Below, piece after piece: positions 16,429 to 24,962 of a stretch of DNA of 64,000 nt (within the stretch, counting starts at the first letter, position 1; every line of letters starts with the position of its first letter). Origin of the DNA: Nonomuraea sp. PA05 (lineage in GTDB: Bacteria > Actinomycetota > Actinomycetes > Streptosporangiales > Streptosporangiaceae); the NCBI RefSeq assembly GCF_008086045.1, contig NZ_VSEY01000028.1:1-64000 (forward strand), in the 5' to 3' direction. Below the pieces are notes generated by a model. It worked only from the letters and a program-made list of their open reading frames with translations. It did no database searches and was not told the origin of the DNA. A program made the position numbers and the translations under genes.

Positions 16429-16620
16429 ATGAGTTGCGAACACCTCGTATGCGCCCAGTGCGCTCACCCCGTGGTCGAGGGGCGCTGCCCCGTCTGCCGC
16501 GCCAACCGGGAGCGGATGCACAACCACGGCTTCGCCGGGCTGTCACCCGCCCTCATCGCCCTGCTCCTCGTCGTCCTGCTGCTGCTGAGCCTCGCGGCCC
16601 AGCACCTGCTCGGCGCCTGA
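16429..16620 (+). CDS. 63-residue zinc-ribbon membrane protein
   Basis: The N-terminus has two CxxC knuckles (C3..C8xxC11 and C20xxC23: CAQC and CPVC), suited to binding one zinc ion. After a hinge, residues 40-58 are a single strongly hydrophobic helix (LIALLLVVLLLLSLAAQHLL). The product is therefore a tail-anchored or single-pass protein with a cytoplasmic zinc ribbon. The short frame is supported by a clear ATG, third-position GC bias and its place between ftsE and prfB. Function unknown. Confidence 0.65.
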   Translation: MSCEHLVCAQCAHPVVEGRCPVCRANRERMHNHGFAGLSPALIALLLVVLLLLSLAAQHLLGA

Positions 16621-16623
16621 CCC

Positions 16624-16934
16624 TTACGCCCGGCCGGACACGGCCCCCGGCCCTTCGAGGCCCGCCCGACCCGCGCCCGCCCGGCCTCCCACGCCCGCTG
16701 CGCCCGCCGCGCCTGCCCGGCTCACAGCCTCAGCCCGGCCTCCACACGGGCCTGACCTCCGCACGGTCCCAGCCTGCGCACGGTCCCGGCCTGCATTCGG
16801 GCCCGGCCTGCATGCGGGCCCGGCGCGCATGATCCCGCAGCCGAGCGCGTAGGCCCGCGACGCCGTGGCCCGGCCGGAAGCCGATCGTCCGACCTGTCGC
16901 GATCAGCCGTCCGACCTTTGCGGGCCGATCGGCC
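16624..16934. other. Gene-free GC-rich spacer with short repeats
   Basis: These 311 bp between the zinc-ribbon gene and prfB (convergent) hold imperfect Pro/Arg-codon-like C/G repeats, including a motif around CTGCATGCGGGCCCGGC near 16790-16830. I see no protein gene with a ribosome site and no T-tailed hairpin. Confidence 0.5.
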
Positions 16935-18050
16935 CTACTCGGCGCCCGACTCCTGGCGTCGCATCCAGCGGATCTCCGACTCGATGAACTCGTCGAGATC
17001 GCCGTCGAGCACCGCCGTCGGGTTGCCCGCCTCCGTGCCCGTGCGCAGGTCCTTCACGATCTGGTACGGGTGCAGCACGTAGTTGCGGATCTGCGTGCCC
17101 CACGAGGTGGTGGTGGCGCCGCGCAGCTCCGACATCTTCTCGGCCTCCTCCTGCCGCTTGCGCTCCAGCAGCTTGGCCTGAAGGACGTTCATGGCCGTCG
17201 CGCGGTTCTGCAGCTGGGAGCGCTCGTTCTGGCAGGAGACCACGATGCCGCTCGGCAGGTGCGTGATGCGCACGGCCGAGTCGGTGGTGTTGACGCCCTG
17301 GCCGCCGGGGCCGCTGGAGCGGTAGACGTCGACGCGGATCTCGTCCTCGTTGATGTCGATGTGGTCGGTCTGCTCGACGACCGGCACGATGTCGACGCCC
17401 GCGAACGAGGTCTGCCGCCGCCCCTGGTTGTCGAACGGGCTGATGCGGACCAGCCGGTGGGTGCCGTGCTCGCCGCGCAGCGTGCCGTAGGCGTAGGGCG
17501 CCTTGATCGTGAAGGTGGCCGACTTGATGCCGGCCTCCTCCGCGTAGGAGGTGTCGTAGACCTCGGTGGAGTAGCCCTTGCGCTCGGCGTAGCGCAGGTA
17601 CATGCGCAGCAGCATCTCCGCCCAGTCGGCCGCGTCGACGCCGCCCGCCTGGGAGTTGATCGTGACGAGCGCCTCGCGGGCGTCGTACTCGCCCGAGAGC
17701 AGAGTGCGCACCTCTAGAGCTCCGATGTCGGACTTCAGTCCTTCGAGCTCCTTGTCGGCCTCGGCGCGCGTGTCGTCGTCGGCTTCCTCGGCCGCCAGCT
17801 CGTACAGGACCGTGAGGTCTTCCAGGCGCCGCGCGACACCCTCCACACGGTTGAGCTCGCCCTGGAGGTGGGAGAGCTTGCTGGTGACCTTCTGGGCCTG
17901 CTCAGGGTCGTCCCAGAGGTCGGGCGCGGCAACCTGCTGCTCCAGCTCCGCGATCTGCTTGCGCATCGCGTCGAGGTCGAGCACGTCCTGGATGCTGCGG
18001 AGCGTGCCCCGGAGCTCGTTGATCTCTTCTGCCGGATCGATGCCTGCCAC
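16935..18050 (-). CDS. prfB: Peptide chain release factor 2
   Basis: The product is 371 residues. It carries the catalytic GGQ (SSGPGGQGVNTTDSAVR) and the stop-codon-reading SPF tripeptide (VRISPFDNQGRR), and ends with the usual GDLDEFIESEIRWMRR. The start is the GTG at 18050 behind GGGAG, giving VAGIDPAEEINELRG. The frame is continuous through the region where many bacteria place the autoregulatory UGA frameshift, so that control is absent here. RF2 releases peptides at UGA and UAA. Confidence 0.96.
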   Translation of the reverse strand: MAGIDPAEEINELRGTLRSIQDVLDLDAMRKQIAELEQQVAAPDLWDDPEQAQKVTSKLSHLQGELNRVEGVARRLEDLTVLYELAAEEADDDTRAEADKELEGLKSDIGALEVRTLLSGEYDAREALVTINSQAGGVDAADWAEMLLRMYLRYAERKGYSTEVYDTSYAEEAGIKSATFTIKAPYAYGTLRGEHGTHRLVRISPFDNQGRRQTSFAGVDIVPVVEQTDHIDINEDEIRVDVYRSSGPGGQGVNTTDSAVRITHLPSGIVVSCQNERSQLQNRATAMNVLQAKLLERKRQEEAEKMSELRGATTTSWGTQIRNYVLHPYQIVKDLRTGTEAGNPTAVLDGDLDEFIESEIRWMRRQESGAE

Positions 18051-18097
18051 GTCTCCCAAGGGTACGCGACCCTCGCGGGCCCGAATAACATGGCGAG

Positions 18098-19114
18098 GTG
18101 CGTGCATACGGTCGGCGTAGGATGCTGGCGCTCGCCGCCGGCCTGCTCGCCGCGGTGACCGCCTGCTCGGGCGATGCCCGGCCGCCCGCCACCACGCCCG
18201 CGGCGGCCGTCACCACCAGCGCGTCGCCCTCCCCCGACGAGCCCGAGGTGACGCTGGCGGAGGCGGCGGAGGAGTTCACCGCCTTCACGCTCACCGACAA
18301 CGCGCTGCGCGGCGAGAGCCCCTACGAAGGGCGGCTCAGGGAGGTCCAGGACATCACGACGGGCGGGCAGTGGCCGCTCACCCAGGCCGCCTACCTGTCC
18401 ACCGGCTCCGCGCCGCCACGCCGCAGGTGGGGCCCGCCCACGCTCTACGTGCCCAGGTTCCGCCAGGGCGAGAGCGCGCCCTGGTTCAGCGTGCTGGCGC
18501 CGCGCGACGGCCGTCCCACTCTGCTGATCTTCGCCAGGTCCGATCGCTGGCGGATCAGCTCGGCGGCCGAGCTCGTGCCGGGCCAGGAGCTTCCGAAGAT
18601 CAAGCTGGACGCCGACGGCTACGCCTCGGTGGTCGCCGCCGACGACAAGACGGTGACGATCAGCCCGCAGTTCCTCGGCCCCGTGCACGCCAGCGTGGCC
18701 GAGACGGGCACGGCCGGGGTCACGGCGGGCCTGCTCGCGACCGGCCCTCTCACCACGGACGTGGCCGAGCAGATCGCCGGCAACCGGGAGAAGGCCAAGA
18801 ACGAGGGCTTCAGCTACGACTCGATCTTCAGCGCCGACAACTTCCCCGTCTACGCCCTGCGCACCGGCGACGGCGGCGCGCTGGTGCAGTACTCACTGTC
18901 CCGCACCACCTCCACGACGACGAAGACGGCCGAGGACGACTACATCCCGGTTCCGGACCAGGCCCGGTGGGCGATCAGCTCGTCGGTGCTGCGCCGCTCG
19001 CTCAAGCTGATCGAGACGCACCAGTACGCCGCCGCGGTCCCGCCCCTCACCACCCCGTCGGCGGCGCCCGTGATCGCCCACGACGGCGCGCTGACCCGGG
19101 CCTCTGGCGAGTAA
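18098..19114 (+). CDS. Putative lipoprotein of unknown function
   Basis: The product is 338 residues. The signal MRAYGRRRMLALAAGLLAAVTAC gives a lipobox VTAC (Cys23), then a Pro/Thr/Ser linker to about 45. The soluble part has two similar-sized halves rich in beta strands. I find no catalytic motif. The GTG at 18098 gives a proper basic n-region; an ATG at 18122 would leave a shorter signal. It diverges from prfB with 47 bp between starts. It is probably anchored on the outer face of the membrane. Confidence 0.7.
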   Translation: MRAYGRRRMLALAAGLLAAVTACSGDARPPATTPAAAVTTSASPSPDEPEVTLAEAAEEFTAFTLTDNALRGESPYEGRLREVQDITTGGQWPLTQAAYLSTGSAPPRRRWGPPTLYVPRFRQGESAPWFSVLAPRDGRPTLLIFARSDRWRISSAAELVPGQELPKIKLDADGYASVVAADDKTVTISPQFLGPVHASVAETGTAGVTAGLLATGPLTTDVAEQIAGNREKAKNEGFSYDSIFSADNFPVYALRTGDGGALVQYSLSRTTSTTTKTAEDDYIPVPDQARWAISSSVLRRSLKLIETHQYAAAVPPLTTPSAAPVIAHDGALTRASGE

Positions 19115-19116
19115 CC

Positions 19117-19153
19117 TTTACCCCTCCGACATTAGTCAACTACAGTTGCCTAT
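19117..19153 (+). promoter_or_regulatory. Predicted leaderless promoter with overlapping inverted repeat
   Basis: TTTACC at 19117-19122 and TACAGT at 19141-19146 are spaced 18 bp and end seven bases before the ATG at 19154, which has no ribosome site. CAACTACAGTTG (19137-19148) is a perfect inverted repeat over the -10, placed where an HTH protein could repress its own gene. Confidence 0.5.
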
Positions 19154-19381
19154 ATGCCGGACGTTCCCGCTCCCCAGGACCCCGCCGACGCGCTCGCGGC
19201 CGTGCTGGCCCTGCGACGCCTGGCCGACCAGCTCGAAGACGCCGCCGTCGAGCAGGCGATGCGGGCGGGATGGAGCTGGCCGCAGGTCGCCGAGGCGCTC
19301 GGCATCACCCGCCAGGCCGTCCACAAGAAGCACGCCAAGCGGCTCATCGCGGCCGGCGTCACGCTGAGGAGGCGCACGTGA
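19154..19381 (+). CDS. Small HTH protein
   Basis: The product is 75 residues. The N-terminal 30 are helical (DALAAVLALRRLADQLEDAAVE). The rest is a helix-turn-helix (WSWPQVAEALGITRQAVHKKHAKRL) of the kind found in sigma-70 region 4-like and MarR-like small regulators. Its stop overlaps the GTG of the next gene (GTGA), so the HTH and Clp-N proteins are made as a pair. It may autoregulate through the inverted repeat that overlaps its promoter. Confidence 0.8.
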   Translation: MPDVPAPQDPADALAAVLALRRLADQLEDAAVEQAMRAGWSWPQVAEALGITRQAVHKKHAKRLIAAGVTLRRRT

Positions 19382-19860
19382 GCGCGATCGACCACTACAT
19401 CAACGAGATCCTGACGCACGGCCTGGAGGAGGCGCGCGAGGACGGGTCGGCGGCGATCGAGGCCCACCACGTCCTGATGGGGATCGCCGCGAGGCAGGAC
19501 ACGGTGGCCCGCGCCGTCCTGGTGGCGGCGGGGCTCGATCGCGCCTCGATCCGGGCGGCGCTGGACCGGGAGTTCGAGCACAGCCTGAGCACGGTCGGGG
19601 TCTCCGCCGCCGCCTTCGGGCTGCCCCGGCCCAGCCCGGATCCCGACCGTAAGGTGAGCATGGGGGCGTCGGCCCGGCTCGCCCTCGAACGCGGCTTCGC
19701 CCACGCCGCCCGCAAGCGTGACCTGAGGCCCGTGCACCTGCTGCTCGGGCTGCTTGAGGCCGAGGTGGGCACCGTCCCGCGCGCCCTCGGCCTGGCGGGG
19801 GCGGACCGATCGGACCTGGCCCGCCGGGCCCGGGAGGCGGCGGCGGACGAGGGCTGGTGA
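19378..19860 (+). CDS. Stand-alone Clp N-domain protein
   Basis: The product is 160 residues, starting from a GTG with a strong GAGGAGG. Two Clp repeat motifs are visible: AIEAHHVLMGIAARQDTVARAVLVAAGLD (about 25-53) and LRPVHLLLGLLEAEVGTVPRALGLAG (about 116-141). These form the substrate/adaptor-binding N-domain of ClpA/ClpC, but the AAA+ modules are missing. Such proteins may act as decoys or adaptors for Clp proteases. The partner HTH gene overlaps it upstream. The 190 bp to the end of the convergent gene at 20051 contain nothing recognisable. Confidence 0.8.
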   Translation: MSAIDHYINEILTHGLEEAREDGSAAIEAHHVLMGIAARQDTVARAVLVAAGLDRASIRAALDREFEHSLSTVGVSAAAFGLPRPSPDPDRKVSMGASARLALERGFAHAARKRDLRPVHLLLGLLEAEVGTVPRALGLAGADRSDLARRAREAAADEGW

Positions 19861-20050
19861 GCACCCCTCCCCACGCGTGACGCGCCCAGGCCCAGGGCGT
19901 GCCGCGCGCGACGGGCAGGCCGGGCACCGCACCACGACCGCCGCACCGGCGCACGCGCGCCGCGGCCGACGGGTGGCCGACCGTGGCACGTCATGGCGTC
20001 AGGCCTCCGCCTGCGGCCGGCGGGCGGCCGACCGCAGACGCGTTGCGGTG

Positions 20051-23000
20051 TCAGGCCTCCGTGTGCGGCAGGTTGCTGGCCGCCACCAACGTACGGATGG
20101 CCCGCAACGCCACCGACAACGTGGCCAGATCGAAGTTGTCACTCTCCCAGATCTCGGAAAGCGTCTGCCGAGCCCGCGACACAGCCGCCGAGTTCGCCTC
20201 GGACCACCGCGCCAGCCGCTCCTCCGGCGGCAGCCCCGGCTTGCTGTGGGCCAGCACGTCCCGGGTGAGCGACGCGTGCGCCGCGTACAGGTCGTCGCGC
20301 AGCGCGGACCGGGCGATCGAGTTCCACCGGTTGTCGCGGGGCAGCGCGATCACCCGCTCCCGCAGCCGGGCGAGCTGCAGCCGGTCGGCGAGGTCGAAGT
20401 AGACCTCGGCGACCTCGTTGACGGGCCGCCCCGTCAGCGACGAGATCTCCACCAGGTCCAGCGTCGAGTAGGCGGGCACCATCCCGGCCACCCGCTCGGC
20501 CAGCTCCAGCGGCACCCCGCGGGCCACGAACGAGTCGCGCCGCTCCTCGTAGGCCGCCAGGTCGGGCCCGGTCAGCAGCTTGGGGATGTGCCCGAGCAGC
20601 CCGTTGACGCCCTTGACGAAGAAGCTGACGGATCCGGCCAGGTCGAGCGGCGGCCGGCGGTTGACCAGCAGCCACCGGGCGCCGCGCTCGACCAGCTTGC
20701 GGGCCTCCAGCAGCATGGCGATCTGGGTGCTGGTGTCGACCTTGTTGTCCAGCTCCTCGACGGCCCGGTAGTAGGCGGGCAGCTCGAAGACCTCCCGCGC
20801 CACCAGGTACGCCCGGACGATGTCGGGCGTCGAGGCGCCGGTCTCCTCGCCGAAGCGGAACATGAAGGTGGTGCCGGCGGAGTTGACCAGCTCGTTCACC
20901 ACGCAGGTGGTGATGATCTCGCGCCGCAGCGGGTGCTCGTCCATGTACGTCCGGAACCGCTCGCGCAGCGCCGACGGGAAGTACGAGACCAGCCACGAGG
21001 CGAGGTACGGGTCGTCGGGCAGGTCGGACCCGAGCAGCTCGGCGTCGGCCACCAGCTTGGTGTAGGCGAGCAGCACGGAGAACTCGGGCGAGGTGAGCCC
21101 GAGCCTGGCCTGGCGCCGCTCGGCCAGCGTCTTGTCCGAGGGCAGGAACTCCAGCTCCCGGTTGACCAGCCCGTCGCGCTCCAGCTTGCGCAGGTAGCGG
21201 GCGTGGATGTGGAGCATCTCGACGGCCTGGGTGCGGGCGGCGTCGAGGACCACGTTCTGCGCGTGGTTGTCGCGCAGCACGAGGTCGGCCACCTCGTCGG
21301 TCATCGAGGTGAAGACTTGGTTGCGCTGCTTGTCGGTCAGCTCGCCGTCGCGGACGACCTGGTCGAGCAGGATCTTGATGTTCACCTCGTGGTCGGAGGT
21401 GTCGACCCCGGCCGAGTTGTCGATGAAGTCGGTGTTGACCAGCCCGCCGTTCAGCGCGAACTCGATCCGGGCGAGCTGGGTGAAGCCCAGGTTGCCGCCC
21501 TCGCCGATGACCTTGCAGCGCAGGTCGGCGGCGTTCACCCGGAGCGCGTCGTTGGCCTTGTCGCCCACGTCGGAGTGGGACTCGCCGCTCGACTTGACGT
21601 AGGTGCCGATGCCGCCGTTCCAGAGCAGGTCGACCGGAGCCCGCAGGATGGCGCTGATGAGATCGTTCGGCGCCATGGACGCGACGCCGGACGGGATGCC
21701 GAGCGCCTCGCGCATCTGGGGGGTGATCTGGATGGACTTGGCGGTGCGCGGGAAGACGCCCCCGCCGGCGGAGATCAGCTTGGCGTCGTAGTCCTCCCAC
21801 GAGCTGCGCGGCAGCTCGAAGAGCCGCTGCCGCTCGGCGTAGGAGCGCGCCGCGTCGGGCGCGGGGTCCACGAACACGTGCCGGTGGTCGAACGCGGCGA
21901 TCAGCCGGATGTGCTGGGACAGCAGCATGCCGTTGCCGAACACGTCGCCGGACATGTCGCCCACGCCGGCCACGGTGAAGTCGGTGGTCTGCACGTCCAC
22001 GCCCATGGTGCGGAAGTGGTACTTGACCGACTCCCAGGCGCCACGGGCGGTGATGCCCATGGCCTTGTGGTCGTAGCCGATGGAGCCGCCGGAGGCGAAG
22101 GCGTCGCCGAGCCAGAAGCCGTACTCCTTGGCCACGCTGTTGGCGATGTCGGAGAAGGTCGCGGTGCCCTTGTCGGCGGCGACGACGAGGTAGGTGTCGT
22201 CGCCGTCGTGCCGGACGACGTCGGGCGGGGGCACGACCTTGCCGTCCACGAGGTTGTCGGTGACGTCGAGCAGGCCGGAGATGAACATCCGGTAGCAGGC
22301 GACGCCCTCGGCGAGCAGATCCTCCCGCGAACCAGACTTCGGCGGACGCTTAACGACAAATCCACCCTTAGACCCAGTCGGCACAATAACGGTATTTTTC
22401 ACCATCTGTGCTTTGACCAGGCCGAGAATCTCCGTGCGGAAGTCCTCCATCCGGTCCGACCACCGCAACCCGCCGCGCGCCACTTTCCCGAAGCGCAGAT
22501 GCACGCCCTCGACCCGTGGCGAGTAAACGAATATCTCGAACTTCGGCCGCGGCAACGGCAGCACGCTGATGGCCTGCGGATCGACTTTGAGAGAAATGTA
22601 CGGTTTGCGCTCTCCATCCACTGTTTGGAAGTAGTTGGTGCGCAATGTCGCTTGAATCATCTCCAGGTACGCCCGGAGAATGCGATCCTCGTCCAGCGAG
22701 GCCACCTCGTCCAGCGACCGCAGGATCTCCTCGTTGAGCGCCTCCACGAGGTCCACCCGCACGTCCTCGCCCCGGCGCGGGTCGAGCTTGGCCTCGAACA
22801 ACCGCACCAGCAGCCGCGCCACCCGCACGTTGTCGCGCAGCACCCGCTCCATGTAGGGCTGGGAGAACGTGCTGCCCGCCTGCCGCAGGTACTTGGCGTA
22901 GACCCGGAGGATCTCCACCTGCTCCCAGGTCAGCCCGGCCCGCAGGATCAGCGCGTTGAAGTCGTCGTCCTGCACCCGGCCCTTCCACAGGGCGGCCAGG

Positions 23001-24925
23001 CCGTCCTGGAAGAGCCGCTTGAAGTCGTTCCTGTCGACCTCTTCCGAGGGCGTGTAGCGCAGGCCGAAGTCGTAGATCCAGGCGTTCTTGGTGCCGGGGT
23101 CGTTGTCGCGGTCCACCTCGTACGGGCGCTCGTCCACGACCTCCACGCCGAGCCGCTGGATCAGCGGCAGCGCCTGGGACAGCGAGATGGGCGAGCCGAC
23201 CTTGTAGATCTTCAGCCGCCGCTCGCCCTCAGCCGCGTCGTACGGCTCGTAGAGGTTGATGCCGACCTGCTCGCCGTCGCCCGCCTCGACGATCTGCTCC
23301 AGCCGCCGCAGGTCGACCACGGCCACCTTGGGCGGGAAGTCGGCCTTGTAGCCCTCGGGGAAGGCGGAGGCGTAGCGCCTGATGAGCGTGGGGGCCTCCT
23401 CCTCGGAGGTCATCTCGGTCAGCGCGGCGGCCAGGTCGTCCTCCCAGGAGCGGGTGAGGGCGGCCAGCCGCGCCTCCAGCTCCTCCACGTCCACGCTGGG
23501 CGGCGGCAGCGGGATGCCCCGCTCGCCCCTGACGACCACGTGCAGCCGGGCCAGCACCGACTCGCCGATCATGGCGCTGTAGTCGAGCGACCGGCCGCCG
23601 AGCGCCTTGGTCAGCACCTCCTGCATCTTCAGCCGCACCTTGGTGGTGTAGCGGTCGCGCGGCAGGTAGATCAGGCAGGAGATGTAGCGGCCGTAGTCGT
23701 CGCGCCGCAGGAACAGTTTGACCTGCTTGCGCTCGCGCAGCCGCAGCACGCCCATGGCGATCGGCATGAGCTGCTCGACCGAGGTCTGGAACAGCTCGTC
23801 GCGCGGGAACGTCTCCAGGATCTCGATGAGGTCCTTGCCGTCGTGGCTGTCGGGCGCCAGCCCTGCCTCGTTCAGCACCCCGGCCAGCTTGCGCCGCAGC
23901 ACGGGGATGCGGGAGATCGACTCGTTGTAGGCCACGTGGGTGAACAGGCCGAGGAAGCGCCGCTCGCCGACCACCTCGCCCTCCGGCGAGAACAGCTTGA
24001 CCCCGATGTAGTCGAGGTAGGTGGCCCGGTGCACGGTGGCCCTGGAGTTGGCCTTGGTGATGATCATGAGCTGCTTCTCGCGCGCCTTGGCCCGCACCTC
24101 GGCGGGCAGCGCCGCGAAGCTCTCCGAGCCCACCTTGTCGTCGCGCAGGATGCCCAGCGCGGCGCCGGGCAGCGCGCGCAGCGTCTCGCCCTCGTCGGTG
24201 TCCTCCAGGCGGTACTCGCGGTAGCCGAGGAAGGTGAAGTGCCCGTCGGCGAGCCAGCGCAGCAGGTCGATGCTGTCCTCGACCTCGGCCGGCTCCAGCG
24301 GCGGCGGGTTCATGCTCAGGTCTTCCGCGGTCTGCACGGCCAGCGCCCGCATCTTCCTGAAGTCCTCGACCGAGTGCCGCACATCGGTCAGCACGCGCTG
24401 CAGGTCGGCCTCGATCGCCTTGAGCGCCTCGGGGTCCGCCTGGCGGTCGATCTCGATGTGGATCCACGACTCCACCAGCATCTGGCCGGTGACGTCCTCC
24501 TGGCCCCGGCCGAGCATCCGGCCCGTCATGTCGCGGCGCACCCTCATCTGCGGGTGGACCACCAGGTGCACGCCGAGGTCGTGCCGGTCGAGCTCCATCG
24601 TGACCGAGTCGACCAGGAACGGCATGTCGTCGGTGACCACCTCGACCACCGAGTGGCCAGGGTCCCAGCCGTTCTCGTCCAGCGTCGGGGTGTAGGCCCT
24701 GACCACGGCCCTGCCCTGCGGGCGCACCTCGGCCAGCCGCCGCTGTGACATGGCGGGGCCGTACACGTCAACGGGGTTGCGGTCGAGCAGGTCCTCCGGT
24801 GCGACATGCCGGTAGTAGAAGCGTAGGAAGGACAGGGCCTCCTCGGGGCTCACATGGTCACTGCCCACCGCGCAACTCTCGGCGGCTCGCTGGAGCAGCT
24901 CATCCTTGGCCTCGTCGAGCGGCAT
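20051..24925 (-). CDS. gdh: NAD-specific glutamate dehydrogenase, large (GDH2/bacterial NAD-GDH) type
   Basis: The product is 1,624 residues, normal for the 180-kDa class. The N-terminal 700 residues hold the ACT-like and helical regulatory parts. The catalytic core follows: LRFGKVARGGLRWSDRMEDFRTEI, then KNTVIVPTGSKGGFVVKR with the substrate lysines. The nucleotide-binding region has GVGDMSGDVFGNGML and GEGGNLGFTQLARIEFA. It converts glutamate to 2-oxoglutarate and ammonia with NAD+. The ATG at 24925 was chosen for AAAGGAG upstream; the longer open frame overlaps the preceding gene. It lies 37 bp after the tryptophan dioxygenase gene, probably cotranscribed. Codon use drops to AT-rich codons at about 22,330-22,690. 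Confidence 0.95.
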   Translation of the reverse strand: MPLDEAKDELLQRAAESCAVGSDHVSPEEALSFLRFYYRHVAPEDLLDRNPVDVYGPAMSQRRLAEVRPQGRAVVRAYTPTLDENGWDPGHSVVEVVTDDMPFLVDSVTMELDRHDLGVHLVVHPQMRVRRDMTGRMLGRGQEDVTGQMLVESWIHIEIDRQADPEALKAIEADLQRVLTDVRHSVEDFRKMRALAVQTAEDLSMNPPPLEPAEVEDSIDLLRWLADGHFTFLGYREYRLEDTDEGETLRALPGAALGILRDDKVGSESFAALPAEVRAKAREKQLMIITKANSRATVHRATYLDYIGVKLFSPEGEVVGERRFLGLFTHVAYNESISRIPVLRRKLAGVLNEAGLAPDSHDGKDLIEILETFPRDELFQTSVEQLMPIAMGVLRLRERKQVKLFLRRDDYGRYISCLIYLPRDRYTTKVRLKMQEVLTKALGGRSLDYSAMIGESVLARLHVVVRGERGIPLPPPSVDVEELEARLAALTRSWEDDLAAALTEMTSEEEAPTLIRRYASAFPEGYKADFPPKVAVVDLRRLEQIVEAGDGEQVGINLYEPYDAAEGERRLKIYKVGSPISLSQALPLIQRLGVEVVDERPYEVDRDNDPGTKNAWIYDFGLRYTPSEEVDRNDFKRLFQDGLAALWKGRVQDDDFNALILRAGLTWEQVEILRVYAKYLRQAGSTFSQPYMERVLRDNVRVARLLVRLFEAKLDPRRGEDVRVDLVEALNEEILRSLDEVASLDEDRILRAYLEMIQATLRTNYFQTVDGERKPYISLKVDPQAISVLPLPRPKFEIFVYSPRVEGVHLRFGKVARGGLRWSDRMEDFRTEILGLVKAQMVKNTVIVPTGSKGGFVVKRPPKSGSREDLLAEGVACYRMFISGLLDVTDNLVDGKVVPPPDVVRHDGDDTYLVVAADKGTATFSDIANSVAKEYGFWLGDAFASGGSIGYDHKAMGITARGAWESVKYHFRTMGVDVQTTDFTVAGVGDMSGDVFGNGMLLSQHIRLIAAFDHRHVFVDPAPDAARSYAERQRLFELPRSSWEDYDAKLISAGGGVFPRTAKSIQITPQMREALGIPSGVASMAPNDLISAILRAPVDLLWNGGIGTYVKSSGESHSDVGDKANDALRVNAADLRCKVIGEGGNLGFTQLARIEFALNGGLVNTDFIDNSAGVDTSDHEVNIKILLDQVVRDGELTDKQRNQVFTSMTDEVADLVLRDNHAQNVVLDAARTQAVEMLHIHARYLRKLERDGLVNRELEFLPSDKTLAERRQARLGLTSPEFSVLLAYTKLVADAELLGSDLPDDPYLASWLVSYFPSALRERFRTYMDEHPLRREIITTCVVNELVNSAGTTFMFRFGEETGASTPDIVRAYLVAREVFELPAYYRAVEELDNKVDTSTQIAMLLEARKLVERGARWLLVNRRPPLDLAGSVSFFVKGVNGLLGHIPKLLTGPDLAAYEERRDSFVARGVPLELAERVAGMVPAYSTLDLVEISSLTGRPVNEVAEVYFDLADRLQLARLRERVIALPRDNRWNSIARSALRDDLYAAHASLTRDVLAHSKPGLPPEERLARWSEANSAAVSRARQTLSEIWESDNFDLATLSVALRAIRTLVAASNLPHTEA

Positions 24926-24962
24926 ATCGCTCTCACTCCTTTGTGAGGGTTTGCCAACGTGT

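Noticed and set aside
16950..18050. Programmed frameshift in prfB
   Set aside because: The frame is continuous from the GTG; no CUUUGA-type slip site is present.
19754..24748. A very long + strand open frame across the glutamate dehydrogenase region
   Set aside because: It is antisense to a gene with full family motifs; such frames stay open in GC-rich genes because stop codons are rare. Its translation is low-complexity Gly/Val/Leu/His/Gln.
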